Assembly (NCBI GenBank): GCA_022841825.1
Contig: JALHQT010000002.1
Coordinates: 248,001-312,000, forward strand
DNA length: 64,000 bases
Source: Anaerolineae bacterium
Lineage (GTDB): Bacteria > Chloroflexota > Anaerolineae > Aggregatilineales > Phototrophicaceae
Direction: 5' to 3'
The position numbers were made by a program, and so were the translations under genes. Shown piece by piece: positions 56,322-64,000 of the stretch. Position 1 is the stretch's first letter; each line of letters starts with the position of its first letter. Below the pieces are notes generated by a model that saw only the letters and a program-made list of their open reading frames with translations, did no database searches and was not told the origin of the DNA.

Positions 56322-57212
56322 ATGTTTTTAGATCGTACCCCATCCTGGCTTGTCGATTGGTTTGCCGCTCCGGGTTGGGCGGAGGTGATGGACGCCTACT
56401 ATGCGCGCCAGCTTCGCCGCTTCGACTTCCGCTATCAAACGCGCATGGTCGAGACCGATTACGGCACCACGCATCTGTTGGCGACGGGGCGTCAGGGTGC
56501 CCCGCCGATCATCCTGCTGCACGGGCGAAGCCTGAACGCGACGCTCTGGTGCGACTATCTGAAGACCTTCAGCGACCGCTATCGTGTCTACGCCATCGAC
56601 ATCCTGGGCGAAGGCGGCAAGAGCGCGCCGCAGCACCCATTCACCTGGGGGAGTGGCTACGCACGCTGGATGACACAGGTGCTGGATGCGCTCGAAGTCG
56701 ATCAGGCGCACCTGATCGGCATGTCGTTCGGAGGCTGGCTGGCGATGAAGCTGGCGATCCACGCGCCGGAGCGGGTGCGCGCCCTGTCGCTGCTGGCACC
56801 CGCCGGCTTCGTCTGGGCAAGCGCGGGGTTCGTCTGGCTGGGAATGCGTGCGGGCATGTCGATGCGTCTCGAACACGCGCGCCAGTTGGTGGAGTTCTGC
56901 TCTGGCAAGCATGTTGAGATCAAGGACGAGGACTGCGAGCTGCTGCACACCGTCTTCCGCTATCACCGCGCCAATGCCGAGCCGCCGCCGCCCTTTAGCG
57001 ACGCGCACCTGCGGACGATGCTGGTGCCGACGCAGGTGTTGATGGGGTCGCACGACCGCGTCTTCGCGCCCAGCCAGGTGATCGGGCGGGCGCAGCACAC
57101 GCTGCCGGAACTGCATGATGCCGCCATCATGCGTGGCATCGGGCACGGCATGTTAAGCGACCGCCCGGAAGCGGTACGCCAGCGCGTGCGGTCGTTCCTG
57201 GATGTACATTGA
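56322..57212 (+). CDS. Alpha/beta hydrolase
   Basis: This 296-residue protein has the alpha/beta hydrolase fold with a full triad: S135 in GMSFGGW, D245 in GSHDRVF and H275 in GIGHGML. The oxyanion motif LLHGRSLNATLW is near residue 60. The start is at ATG 56322, with GGGGAG at a spacing of nine bases; the GTG-like codons upstream are outside the gene. It begins MFLDRTPSWLVDWFAAPGW, an amphipathic helix. The family includes esterases, haloperoxidase-like and C-C hydrolases, and the substrate is open. Insulated upstream by a terminator and downstream by a strong hairpin. Confidence 0.88.
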   Translation: MFLDRTPSWLVDWFAAPGWAEVMDAYYARQLRRFDFRYQTRMVETDYGTTHLLATGRQGAPPIILLHGRSLNATLWCDYLKTFSDRYRVYAIDILGEGGKSAPQHPFTWGSGYARWMTQVLDALEVDQAHLIGMSFGGWLAMKLAIHAPERVRALSLLAPAGFVWASAGFVWLGMRAGMSMRLEHARQLVEFCSGKHVEIKDEDCELLHTVFRYHRANAEPPPPFSDAHLRTMLVPTQVLMGSHDRVFAPSQVIGRAQHTLPELHDAAIMRGIGHGMLSDRPEAVRQRVRSFLDVH

Positions 57213-57216
57213 GAAT

Positions 57217-57248
57217 CAACTGGGGTATGGCTTGCCATACCCCAGTTG
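57217..57248. terminator. Bidirectional hairpin between convergent genes
   Basis: A perfect stem of 14 bp (arm CAACTGGGGTATGG) with loop CTTG lies four bases after the hydrolase stop, between it and the convergent lipoprotein-like gene. It has no T-tract, so its strength as a terminator is uncertain, but its position fits. Confidence 0.6.
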
Positions 57249-57290
57249 AACGCATCAGCGAAAGGCGCTGCGTCCCGACGATTGGCGGGA

Positions 57291-58319
57291 TTAAGCGCCG
57301 CCCATCACGCCGCCCAAGCCCTGCATCAGCTCCTCGGTCGTGACGACCGTCGCGCCATCCGGCGCTGTGACGAGCGGTGCTGCGTTGTGGTCGGAGAACG
57401 AGATCGTGCCCGCCATCGTGAAGGGTTCGCCTTCGGTCTCGGCGGCGAGGTTGATGGTGATGTCCTGGATGAACTGATTGTCACCCGTGAGCGTCATGGA
57501 AGCGGTCACGCTGGCGTTCTGAAGATCCGCCAGATCCTGCGCGGACATCGCTTCGCCACCCTGTGCCTCCATCATCGACTGGATTTCGGGATCGTTGAGC
57601 AGACCCGCCAGATCAACTGTGAAATTGAACGTGCCACCGTCGCGGGAAATCGTGATGTACTGGTTGGCGATGCCCATGACGCGGGCGACCTCTTCCTGCG
57701 GCACGGGCGTGACTTCGGTCGTCCCCGTCATCCCGCTCATGTCGCCGGTCATCGAGCCGAGCATCGGACCCAACTGGGTGAACAGATCGACCAGGTTCGT
57801 GCCACCCCAGCCAGTCGGGAAGCCGGGACCCATCATCGCGCCGAACATCGCCAGGCTGTCGAAGTTAATGTAACCGATGCTGTCCACCAGGCGCAGATCG
57901 AGCGTGATTGGTCCGGGAAGCGTGGCATCGCCAGGCGGCGGGGTGATGGTAAAGGAGAGCGAGCCGTTGAAGTTGGCAATACCGCTGACGGCATTGTTGA
58001 TGATGGCGGTTGGGTCTGCCGACGCCAGGTCGAGGCTCTGTTCGGGCGATAAACCGATACCGGCACCCGTCCAGGTCGCGGCGATGTCAAAGCCGAAATC
58101 TGCAGGCGAGCCGTCCATCGTACCTGCGAAAGCGAGATTTGCCGACATCGTACCGGAAGTCAACGCGGACATGTTGGTCGAGGCGGTCTGCAAGAGTGCG
58201 CAGTCGTCTGCCGAGAGATTGCCACACAAGACCTGTGGCTCGCCCTGTGCCTGTGCCATCGCTCCGACGCTCAGGAGCAGCAGCAGCATACACGCTAACA
58301 GAATACGTACTTTCGGCAT
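57291..58319 (-). CDS. Exported protein of unknown function, beta-rich
   Basis: This 342-residue protein has a signal peptide (VRILLACMLLLLLSVGAMAQ; mature start near AQGEPQ). The Cys in LLACMLL lies inside the signal's hydrophobic core and is not a convincing lipobox. The rest is low in charged residues, rich in Thr, Gly, Asn and Met, and made of many short strands (SANLAFAGTMDGSPADFGFDIAATWTG, GSLSFTITPPPG, PITLDLRLVDSIGYINFDSLAMF, NFTVDLAGLLNDPEIQSMM). This is like LppX/LprG-type lipid-binding shells, but the match is only by style. AAAGGA precedes ATG 58319 at a good distance. Function unknown. Confidence 0.75.
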   Translation of the reverse strand: MPKVRILLACMLLLLLSVGAMAQAQGEPQVLCGNLSADDCALLQTASTNMSALTSGTMSANLAFAGTMDGSPADFGFDIAATWTGAGIGLSPEQSLDLASADPTAIINNAVSGIANFNGSLSFTITPPPGDATLPGPITLDLRLVDSIGYINFDSLAMFGAMMGPGFPTGWGGTNLVDLFTQLGPMLGSMTGDMSGMTGTTEVTPVPQEEVARVMGIANQYITISRDGGTFNFTVDLAGLLNDPEIQSMMEAQGGEAMSAQDLADLQNASVTASMTLTGDNQFIQDITINLAAETEGEPFTMAGTISFSDHNAAPLVTAPDGATVVTTEELMQGLGGVMGGA

Positions 58320-58452
58320 CTTTACATCCTTTCAAGGTAGAGAATTGACTCTCTCATTATGAGACGACATATCCTTCATGTCGCGTAAAGCTATTTCTTC
58401 TACAGGACTAAAAGACCAAAACGAACACCATGCCTGGCGTCGATTCACGGCA

Positions 58453-58950
58453 TCACGCGCTCATGATGCCGCAGACGGGCAGCGCCCAATCGAGGGCGGT
58501 ATCGCGTTCAAGCTGGGCGTCAATGCGCGCGGCGATGTCCGGCGGGTACGGCGCGGTGCGGCGCAGCGTCAGGTCGGCGAACGAGTTGACGCACTCGAAT
58601 GTCGCCGAAAGCGCGCCGCGCGTCTCGTTGACCATGAACATCATGTAGTGGACGCGTTTAGCGGAGCGCGCGTTCAGGCGGCTGTAAACGGCGACGGTAT
58701 CGCCGATGTTGACCTCGCTCACATAATGCAGATGGTGTTCGAGGTCGAAGCCGCCTGTCCCGTGCGCCGCGTGATATTCCGGCGTGATGCCAAAGCCCGC
58801 CACGAGTGGGTAGCCCGCGTCGTCAAAAATCGCCATGTAGCCGCGCACATTCATGTGGCGGTTCTCGTCCTGGTATTCAGGCGGCACGACGACGCGCAGG
58901 AGAAAGGTGAGGGTGGAGATCTTTTCGAGTGGGATGGGGGGAAGTTTCAT
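58453..58950 (-). CDS. Hotdog-fold acyl-CoA thioesterase-like protein
   Basis: This 165-residue protein resembles 4HBT thioesterases that release free acid from acyl-CoA. PPEYQDENRHMNVRGYMAIFDDAGYPLVAGFG is the family pattern (the Asn-His-Met-Asn part with the following Asp). The central strands FDLEHHLHYVSEVNIGDTVAVYSRLNARSAKRVHYMMFMVNE and ATFECVNSFADLTLRRTAPYPP follow. It is cytoplasmic and of normal length. It is a single gene between the exported protein and a repeat. The substrate class cannot be seen from the sequence. Confidence 0.8.
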   Translation of the reverse strand: MKLPPIPLEKISTLTFLLRVVVPPEYQDENRHMNVRGYMAIFDDAGYPLVAGFGITPEYHAAHGTGGFDLEHHLHYVSEVNIGDTVAVYSRLNARSAKRVHYMMFMVNETRGALSATFECVNSFADLTLRRTAPYPPDIAARIDAQLERDTALDWALPVCGIMSA

Positions 58951-58992
58951 GAAAGGTGGTCGCTCTTCTCGATGGTTGCCAGTTCAATATCA

Positions 58993-59020
58993 TTGAACCG
59001 CAAAGGCGCGAAGGACGCAA
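58993..59020. repeat. Short GAACCGCAAAGGCGCGAAGG repeat
   Basis: The words TTGAACCGCAAAGGCGCGAA and GGACGCAAAG are the right half of the GGCGTCCTGGCG family. They stand in the gap between the thioesterase and the oxidase terminus. Nothing else is seen in that gap. Confidence 0.75.
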
Positions 59021-59092
59021 AGCCTATCCAGCTTCACGTCCTCCAGCCATTCGCAATGTGACAGAGCGACCTATCGATTGAGCCTATCAAGA

Positions 59093-60895
59093 CTACGGTA
59101 TGACACGCAGTGGTCGCATCATCTCGTTGTCTTCATGCTCCAGCATGTGGCAGTGCCACACGTAACCTGGGGCGGCGGTCGCGTCGAATGGATACTCCCC
59201 ACCTTCGATTGGCGCGACACGCACCAGGATGCGCGTCACCTCGCCAGGGTTCATACGCACCGTGTCTTTCCAGCCGCGCTCGTTCGAGGCGGGCGGCAGT
59301 GCGGGTCCCTGTAGATAGGGTGCCACGGGCACAGGCACGTAAGCGCTGTCGTGCGGGATCGGCACGATAGGATTGGCGGCATCGAAGGCGGCGGTAAATT
59401 CCTTCTCCTTGAATCGCTGGCGATTGACGATTTGTACCTGCATCAGATGGAGGTGGATCGGGTGTGTGTCGGCGGTGATGTTGATGACCTCCCAGAGTTC
59501 GGTCGTGCCTTCGCGCACTTCTTCAGAGACAGGCGCATCCCACATCGTGCCGTTCAGCAGCGACGCCAGCGGACCACCCATGCCCATGACCTCGAACAGG
59601 GTCATCGTGCGCGTGACCGACGGTATACCGACCGATGGGAAGGTCGCCAGGCTGGGGTTGAGAACGTTAGGCAGCGGCGTGTTGTCTGGCGCTCCCACGC
59701 GCGGGACGACCCGGAATTCCATAATTTGCCCAAGCGTGTTCGGATCGATGGTGCCACCCCTGGGGAAGGGCGTGCGTGCGGAATTGCGCAGGATGAAGCG
59801 TGTGCCCGGTCTGTAGAGCGAAAAATCGACCACGACATCGGCGCGTTCGCCTGGAGCAAGCACCAACCGTTGGAATGTCGCCGGTGCGTACAGATAGCCG
59901 CCATCGGTGCCGATCTGCGTGAACGACGGACCGCTGCCGCCGCGGTTCTGGAACTGCATCTCGTAAAAGCGACCGTTTGAGCCGTTGAGCATACGGAAGC
60001 GGTATTTGCGCGGCTGAACTTCGAGGTAGGGCCAGACCTTGCCGTTGACGAGGATGGTATCGCCAAAGAATTCTGGTACCCAGAACGGATGCATGTCCGG
60101 ATTGGGACCCAATGCCGGGAAGAGGAGCTGACCATCGGTGGAGAAAATACGATCCTGGATGACGAGCGGAATCTCGAACGGACCGCTGGGCAGCCCGGCA
60201 GGCTCGCTGCCTGGGTCACGCACGATGTAGTAACCCGCCAGCCCCATATAGACATTCAGGCGGGTGATGCCAAGCGCATGGTCGTGATACCACAGGGTCG
60301 CGGGCGGCTGCTGGTTGGTGTAGTGGTAGGTGATGGTTTCCCCCGGCAGAATCCAGTCGTCCGGATGTCCATCGCTCTGCGGTTCCTGCTCGCCACCGTG
60401 TACATGCGTGGACAGAGGGATAGTGCGCGAGGTGTAGGTGAAGCCTGGCTGGAAGGGACCCATCATCATGCCTTCGCCGTCCGGGTCTGCCCAGTGCAGG
60501 GAAGGATCGACTGGCAGTGGGTGCGGACCGCTGAGTCCATTCGTCCAGTTGATCGTAATCGCCGTGCCTTTGAGCACTTCGATGGTGGCAGCCGGATAGC
60601 TGGCGGTTGCGGCGCTGGTGCCGTAACCCCACAGGTTCGTCATGGGAAGCTGTGAGTGAAGCTGCTGGCGCACTGGATACGCGCCAATGTTGTAGATGTT
60701 CGCCCCAGCACTTGGCATGGGACCCGGAATGGGCAGCGGATCGATGAATTTGATGAGCGACATCGGATTAAGGGCGACGCCGGGTGGAATGGCACCCTGG
60801 GCGAGCGCCCTGCCGATTTCTCCCCATGATGTGGGGATGAGCATACCGGCGCCCACTCCTGCACCCAACTGAATAAAGCGTCTGCGCGAAATCAT
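59093..60895 (-). CDS. Multicopper oxidase, Tat-exported
   Basis: This 600-residue enzyme oxidises a substrate (phenol, bilirubin or metal ion) and reduces O2 to water with four coppers. A Tat signal SRRRFIQLGAGVGAG starts the protein. All four copper motifs are present: LSTHVHGGE, LWYHDHALG, HPIHLHLM and WHCHMLEHEDNEMM, with a Met four after the last His as axial ligand of type-1 copper. Two large cupredoxin domains precede, including SGPHPLPVDPSLHWADPDG, similar to CotA-type spore-coat laccases and bilirubin oxidase. Start ATG 60895 is right after a GGGGG stretch; a longer frame adds 49 unlikely codons. It is a single gene. Confidence 0.92.
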   Translation of the reverse strand: MISRRRFIQLGAGVGAGMLIPTSWGEIGRALAQGAIPPGVALNPMSLIKFIDPLPIPGPMPSAGANIYNIGAYPVRQQLHSQLPMTNLWGYGTSAATASYPAATIEVLKGTAITINWTNGLSGPHPLPVDPSLHWADPDGEGMMMGPFQPGFTYTSRTIPLSTHVHGGEQEPQSDGHPDDWILPGETITYHYTNQQPPATLWYHDHALGITRLNVYMGLAGYYIVRDPGSEPAGLPSGPFEIPLVIQDRIFSTDGQLLFPALGPNPDMHPFWVPEFFGDTILVNGKVWPYLEVQPRKYRFRMLNGSNGRFYEMQFQNRGGSGPSFTQIGTDGGYLYAPATFQRLVLAPGERADVVVDFSLYRPGTRFILRNSARTPFPRGGTIDPNTLGQIMEFRVVPRVGAPDNTPLPNVLNPSLATFPSVGIPSVTRTMTLFEVMGMGGPLASLLNGTMWDAPVSEEVREGTTELWEVINITADTHPIHLHLMQVQIVNRQRFKEKEFTAAFDAANPIVPIPHDSAYVPVPVAPYLQGPALPPASNERGWKDTVRMNPGEVTRILVRVAPIEGGEYPFDATAAPGYVWHCHMLEHEDNEMMRPLRVIP

Positions 60896-61194
60896 AGTTC
60901 CCCCCCGGCAGAAACAACTGCCAGCATAAGGGTGCAGCGCCGCAGTTCTGAACAACGAACTATATGATGAATACACGTGCGCTTCCATCAGAAGCGCAGC
61001 GCCGCACATAGAAATAAGGCTTATGGAAACTCTTGTTTCCACGCTTACCAGAATATCATTACACGACCTGACAGAAAGGCGTCACTTGTCATGTCTTGAG
61101 ATGTAGGTTGTCACATGATCGGGGGAAAACAGACTTCGCATTGAGCTTCGAGGCGGACGCCTCATGAGGCGTCCGCGCGGGGGCGTTTATCGGA
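60896..61194. other. Gap upstream of the oxidase: hairpins, no gene
   Basis: This 299-base gap holds no gene. It includes an imperfect inverted pair at about 60932-60950 and 60990-61010 (TGCAGCGCCGCAG / GCGCAGCGCCGCA), a small hairpin GGAAAC-TCTT-GTTTCC (61025-61040) and a perfect 24-bp palindrome at 61153-61176 (arm GCGGACGCCTCA). The last lies 19 bases after the stop of the zinc-ribbon gene, on its downstream side. No promoter box is convincing. Confidence 0.6.
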
Positions 61195-61650
61195 TTAGTC
61201 GAAAATGTCGAAGATTTCGCCGAGGAATGATTTACGTTTGGGGTAGTACCCCTTGCGGCGGCGGTAGTCCTCCGCCCACGCCTGATAGCCCGGCGTCCGG
61301 GGGTCGAGACGTTCCCAATCATCATCATCGTATTTGATGTAGCCCTGCTGCTGCGGCGGATAAGGCTGCTGCATCCCCTGCGGAGGATACCCCGGCTGCG
61401 GTGGATACTGCTGGGGCGGCGGCATCACGGGCGGCTGCGCTGGCGGAGGTACTGCCTGGGCGGGAGGCTGCGCGGCTGGGCGCGACTGCTGTTCGTATGC
61501 CGCCGCGCGCTCGATGATCTTATCGAGTTCGCCGCGATCCAACCAGACGCCCCGGCAGAGCGAGCAGTAGTCGATCTCGATGCCGTTGCGGTCGGCGATT
61601 TGCATGGAGCCGCCCTGACAATCAGAACGTTCGCATTGGACTTTCAACAT
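61195..61650 (-). CDS. zf-TFIIB-type zinc ribbon protein with Pro/Gln-rich middle
   Basis: This 151-residue protein starts with a TFIIB-like zinc ribbon: MLKVQCERSDCQGGSMQIADRNGIEIDYCSLCRGVWLDRGELDKII. The four Cys (two pairs) bind zinc, and VWLDRGEL is the family mark. Residues about 55-105 are Pro/Gln/Tyr-rich (QQYPPQPGYPPQGMQQPYPPQQ), a disordered stretch. The last 45 residues are charged and end in an amphipathic helix (SFLGEIFDIFD). Its role in bacteria is unknown; the family is often near membrane or stress genes. Start ATG 61650 has GAAAGGAT upstream. Single gene, upstream of lgt on the map but not its neighbour in the operon. Confidence 0.85.
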   Translation of the reverse strand: MLKVQCERSDCQGGSMQIADRNGIEIDYCSLCRGVWLDRGELDKIIERAAAYEQQSRPAAQPPAQAVPPPAQPPVMPPPQQYPPQPGYPPQGMQQPYPPQQQGYIKYDDDDWERLDPRTPGYQAWAEDYRRRKGYYPKRKSFLGEIFDIFD

Positions 61651-61719
61651 AAGGTTACGATCCTTTCGACAATTCTTCGTCAGGAGATCGTAATGAGATT
61701 GAATGAGTCAGGAATGATA

Positions 61720-61745
61720 AAGGGGCACCTGGGTGCCCCCTTATG
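61720..61745 (-). terminator. Terminator of the lgt gene
   Basis: Stem GGGGCACC / GGTGCCCC (61722-61739) with loop TG. On the minus strand it is followed by TTTATCATT, so it ends transcription of lgt. Confidence 0.75.
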
Positions 61746-61757
61746 ATTGGGGTTGTT

Positions 61758-62843
61758 TTACGCGGCGCTCGGCGTCGCAACGCTGGGCGCGCTGCGGCGG
61801 CGCGTGGCGAACAGCGCCAGCGCGGCGATGAAGGCGATGACGCAGATGATCTGCGTGAAGTTGAAGCCCGCGACCAGGCTGACCTCGACGCGCAGGAATT
61901 CGAGCAGGAAGCGGATGAAGGCGTACTGCATCACATAGAGCAGGAAGAAATCGCCAGGGCTGAAGCTCTTGCGGTTGCGCAGATAGAGCGAGAGCAGCAC
62001 CGCGAATGCCAGCACGTTCCACAACGCCTCGTACATGAAGAGCGGGTGGAAGAGCGTCGTCGCCGGGAAATTGACCAGACTCTGATAGACACCGGCACGG
62101 TTGGCGGAGTCAATCGTGATGCCCCAGGGCAAGGTCGTCGGCAGCCCGTACAGCTCCTGATTGACGTAATTGGCAAAACGCCCGATTGCCTGCCCCAGCG
62201 GCAGCGCGATGGCGGCGTAATCGAGCCAGGGGGCGATGGACATGCCCCCGTCCGGGAATGGCGCACCGCTGTCCCCGCCGAAGATGCGTTCCAGGATACG
62301 GCGCGTCGGCGGGATCAACCAGAGGATGGCGATCAGCAGCAGGACGACGCCCAGCACGATTGCCCACGTCACCTGCGGTGCAGGTGTCAGACCGCCGACC
62401 AGCGCGACAATGCCGAGCAGACCGACCAGCACCCACCAGAAGCGGCTGATCGTGTTGCTGATGGGGTTGTGCAGGCGGCTGAAATAGAGATAGGCACCCA
62501 ACCCGCCGCCGAGCAGCGCGCCGAAGAGATGCAAGCCCCCGCTCCAGATGGCAATCGCACCGTTCTCCGTATTGAAGAAGTTCTGGAAATACCAGGCAGT
62601 CGTCTGCCCATCCGCGACCAGGGACTCGGGCGGGAACAGAATAAACCACAAACGTGCACCGATGATCGCCGGGATGATCGCCCACGTCAGCGCGCCCCAA
62701 ATGTGATCCGAGTCGCGGCGGTCGCGCTTTGCCAACCGCGCCGCCACCGTCGCGGCGATCAACATCGCGGCGACGATGATCAACCCGTAGTACCGGATCT
62801 GCACCCGGTCAAACAGCGTAATAAACTCGCGTCCAAACTCCAT
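61758..62843 (-). CDS. lgt: Prolipoprotein diacylglyceryl transferase
   Basis: This 361-residue membrane enzyme moves a diacylglyceryl group from phosphatidylglycerol to the lipobox Cys of prolipoproteins. Seven or more helices are visible. The Lgt signature GRFANYVNQELYGLPTTLPWGI is present, as are IRYYGLIIVAAM near the N-terminus and AIWSGGLHLFGALLGGGLGA. It is longer than the usual 270-300 residues, with an insertion at about 125-190 that includes extra hydrophobic stretches (LVGLLGIVALVGGL; WAIVLGVVLLLIAILWLI). ATG 62843 is chosen; a TTG four codons upstream is closer to AAGGGGA and possible. It is followed by a terminator, and the phosphatidyltransferase gene lies 18 bases upstream on the same strand. 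Confidence 0.92.
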   Translation of the reverse strand: MEFGREFITLFDRVQIRYYGLIIVAAMLIAATVAARLAKRDRRDSDHIWGALTWAIIPAIIGARLWFILFPPESLVADGQTTAWYFQNFFNTENGAIAIWSGGLHLFGALLGGGLGAYLYFSRLHNPISNTISRFWWVLVGLLGIVALVGGLTPAPQVTWAIVLGVVLLLIAILWLIPPTRRILERIFGGDSGAPFPDGGMSIAPWLDYAAIALPLGQAIGRFANYVNQELYGLPTTLPWGITIDSANRAGVYQSLVNFPATTLFHPLFMYEALWNVLAFAVLLSLYLRNRKSFSPGDFFLLYVMQYAFIRFLLEFLRVEVSLVAGFNFTQIICVIAFIAALALFATRRRSAPSVATPSAA

Positions 62844-62861
62844 GATGTTGCCCAAATCCCC

Positions 62862-63461
62862 TTAGTGATCCAAATGCCTGTAGACATACCACAAGCGCTG
62901 TAAACCGCTGAAATTAGTGCCGACTGCCAACAGAATCAATCCCGGGACGAGAAGCGGCGGGATTGAGAACATGATCAGTAGGACGGCAAGGCGCTCCAAC
63001 CGCGAAAACAAGCCGATCTTGACCGACAGACCTGCCTCTCCGGCGCGTGCGCGGACATAGCTTACCACAAAAGTACCGTTCAATGCCGCCAGTGCCAGCA
63101 GCATCCAGTGGAACTCGTCACGCCCGGCAAAATACAGCGCCAGTGCTGAGAAAATCACGCCGTCGGCGTAGCGGTCGAGCGTCGAATCGAGCACCGCGCC
63201 AAACTTGCCCTGCCGCTGCATCGCCCGCGCCACCGCGCCATCCAGCGCGTCCAGCGGCAGCCCCAGCGCCAGGATCAGCGCGCCAAGCGGGTGCTGCCCC
63301 TGTGCAATCGGGATCGCGGCGACGATGACCACCAGCAGCCCGACAATCGTGATCACATCCGGGTGAATACCCAGGCGATGCACGGTCAAGCCGACCCGCT
63401 CCATAAAGCGGGCGGTCTGTGCGCGAACGCGGTCGGTGAGGGTGGTGGGCGGTGGCGTCAC
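62862..63461 (-). CDS. CDP-alcohol phosphatidyltransferase
   Basis: This 199-residue membrane enzyme makes a phospholipid from CDP-diacylglycerol and an alcohol phosphate. The full family motif is present: DALDGAVARAMQRQGKFGAVLDSTLDR (D-x2-DG-x2-AR-x8-G-x3-D-x3-D). Six helices surround it. It could be a phosphatidylglycerophosphate or phosphatidylinositol-phosphate synthase; the alcohol is not readable. GTG 63461 (VTPPPTTLTDRVRAQTARF) is a natural start, because the upstream codons are word-repeat DNA with Pro, His and Thr. It stands 18 bases before lgt, so both lipid genes are likely one operon. Confidence 0.88.
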   Translation of the reverse strand: MTPPPTTLTDRVRAQTARFMERVGLTVHRLGIHPDVITIVGLLVVIVAAIPIAQGQHPLGALILALGLPLDALDGAVARAMQRQGKFGAVLDSTLDRYADGVIFSALALYFAGRDEFHWMLLALAALNGTFVVSYVRARAGEAGLSVKIGLFSRLERLAVLLIMFSIPPLLVPGLILLAVGTNFSGLQRLWYVYRHLDH

Positions 63462-63462
63462 G

Positions 63463-63610
63463 ATAGTGATGCGTGATGGGTGATGCGTAATGCGTGGGAA
63501 AGGTGTGCGGGGTGCGGGGTGTGGGGTGCGATTAGATCGGATCGTGCTCGCTCGCACTTCGCACAACGCACTGCGCACAGACTCATCACGGATTCCTCAT
63601 CACTCATTAC
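63463..63610. repeat. Nested word-repeat island
   Basis: Outer words GTGATGCGTGATGGGTGATG on the left and CATCACGGATTCCTCATCAC on the right enclose inner words GGTGTGCGGGGTGCGGGG and CGCACAACGCACTGCGCAC. It is a two-level inverted repeat like those at 43645 and 46331 but without a 57-bp core. No gene is present. The left end borders the start of the phosphatidyltransferase gene. Confidence 0.82.
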
Positions 63611-63670
63611 TTTGCTTGAACTTCGACCTTGCGAGGCAGGAGTGTATCGTTTAGACTGGACATTATCAAA

Positions 63671-63744
63671 CGGAGCGTAGCGCAGCTTGGTAGCGCGCAG
63701 CGATCGGGCCGCTGAGGTCGTGGGTTCGAATCCCGCCGCTCCGA
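63671..63744 (+). tRNA. tRNA-Pro (anticodon CGG)
   Basis: The 74-nt sequence folds into a cloverleaf: acceptor CGGAGCG/CGCTCCG, D-stem GCGC/GCGC, anticodon stem CAGCG/CGCTG with loop ATCGGGC (anticodon CGG, T33, G37), variable loop AGGTC, and T-arm GTGGG-TTCGAAT-CCCGC. Discriminator base is A and CCA is not encoded. The C1-G72 pair is typical of bacterial tRNA-Pro. It reads CCG codons, which are frequent in this GC-rich genome. Confidence 0.97.
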
Positions 63745-63748
63745 CAAG

Positions 63749-63773
63749 AACCCATCATAGAGATGGGTTTTTT
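63749..63773 (+). terminator. Terminator of the tRNA-Pro gene
   Basis: Stem AACCCAT / ATGGGTT with loop CATAGAG, followed by a run of T residues (to 63773). It begins five bases after the tRNA. Confidence 0.88.
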
Positions 63774-64000
63774 GCTGTCATGTGGTGTGTCGCTTTGTGA
63801 TCGCCTCTGCGCTAAACTTACGTCATGTCTCGTCATTGCGAAGGCTTATCCGTAACGACTAGAACGTCTTCGCCTTCCTGTCATCTACGTCGCACTTCAC
63901 TTCGCTCCCATCTGACCCTGAGGCAGAGTAACCCATCGTTGCTGGAAAGAGGCAACGTCGTCTTCGCTCTAGTCATGTTGCGGAACCGTCACTCCGAAGG
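63774..64000. other. No gene seen; GTCATTGCGAAGG-type repeat words
   Basis: The last 227 bases have no convincing coding frame. Words CGTCATTGCGAAGG (about 63831) and CGTCACTCCGAAGG (63987) are near-repeats at both ends, in the style of dispersed repeats seen in many genomes. The window ends inside this region. Confidence 0.5.

Noticed and set aside
63774-64000. A protein-coding gene at the right edge
   Set aside because: No frame has a start, ribosome binding site and sensible composition; near-repeat words suggest dispersed repeat DNA.

Overview
The window is high-GC bacterial chromosome with short intergenic gaps, many 4-nt ATGA-type overlaps and a very large load of intergenic palindromes. 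Several traits together suggest a Chloroflexota (Anaerolineae-like) bacterium: a Rieske / cytochrome b / di-heme cytochrome c operon with b6-type haem spacing, secreted SH3b and TIM-barrel glycoside hydrolase paralogues with TPTP linkers, a bacterial ALDH16, an Fbp iron transporter, a Gld-type ABC export operon and STAND/TIR proteins. The assignment is inference from gene content only. No rRNA, CRISPR array, prophage or transposase gene was seen.

Layout. 1-14 kb: a partial cupin gene, an SDR dehydrogenase, a TIR-NB-ARC-TPR STAND protein, a short UvrA-like ABC protein, a secreted six-hairpin glycosidase-like protein, a multipass membrane TIR protein, an alpha/beta hydrolase and a Uma2 nuclease-like protein. 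14-22 kb: hisS with a coupled unknown gene, a small membrane protein, an AT-richer TIR/helical-repeat protein, a broken small gene, a DUF5615/DUF433 toxin-antitoxin pair and a two-domain ALDH16. 22-29 kb: a respiratory operon (Rieske, cytochrome b, cytochrome c) behind a clear sigma70-type promoter, then a polytopic protein with a duplicated Trp-His motif and two tandem FKBP isomerases. 29-34 kb: an M20 amidohydrolase, bioY, xseA-xseB and small membrane proteins. 34-40 kb: three consecutive paralogous GH39-like TIM-barrel proteins, each with a different N-terminal module. 40-50 kb: an orphan DUF433 gene, the fbpABC iron(III) operon with a structured leader, and an ABC / GldG / DUF4340 operon. 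50-64 kb: a PadR-controlled deazaflavin oxidoreductase plus cytochrome c pair, a CDF metal exporter, mutY with an intact Nudix box, an LSDAT (SLOG) plus membrane TPR pair, a second alpha/beta hydrolase, a thioesterase, a Tat-exported multicopper oxidase, lgt, a CDP-alcohol phosphatidyltransferase and tRNA-Pro(CGG).

Most striking overall: (i) three TIR proteins of different architecture within 17 kb, with an LSDAT/TPR pair elsewhere in the window, suggesting several nucleotide-signalling or defence modules; (ii) intergenic repeats that follow fixed rules (palindromes with variable arms around a fixed T-xx(x)-A centre, palindromes with a constant GTAGGG(G)CG clamp and a variable core, and long inverted islands of short near-repeated words), one of which has inserted in frame into the linker of ALDH16; (iii) the triplicated GH39-like genes. 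All product calls rest on motifs visible in the translations; no database search was run.
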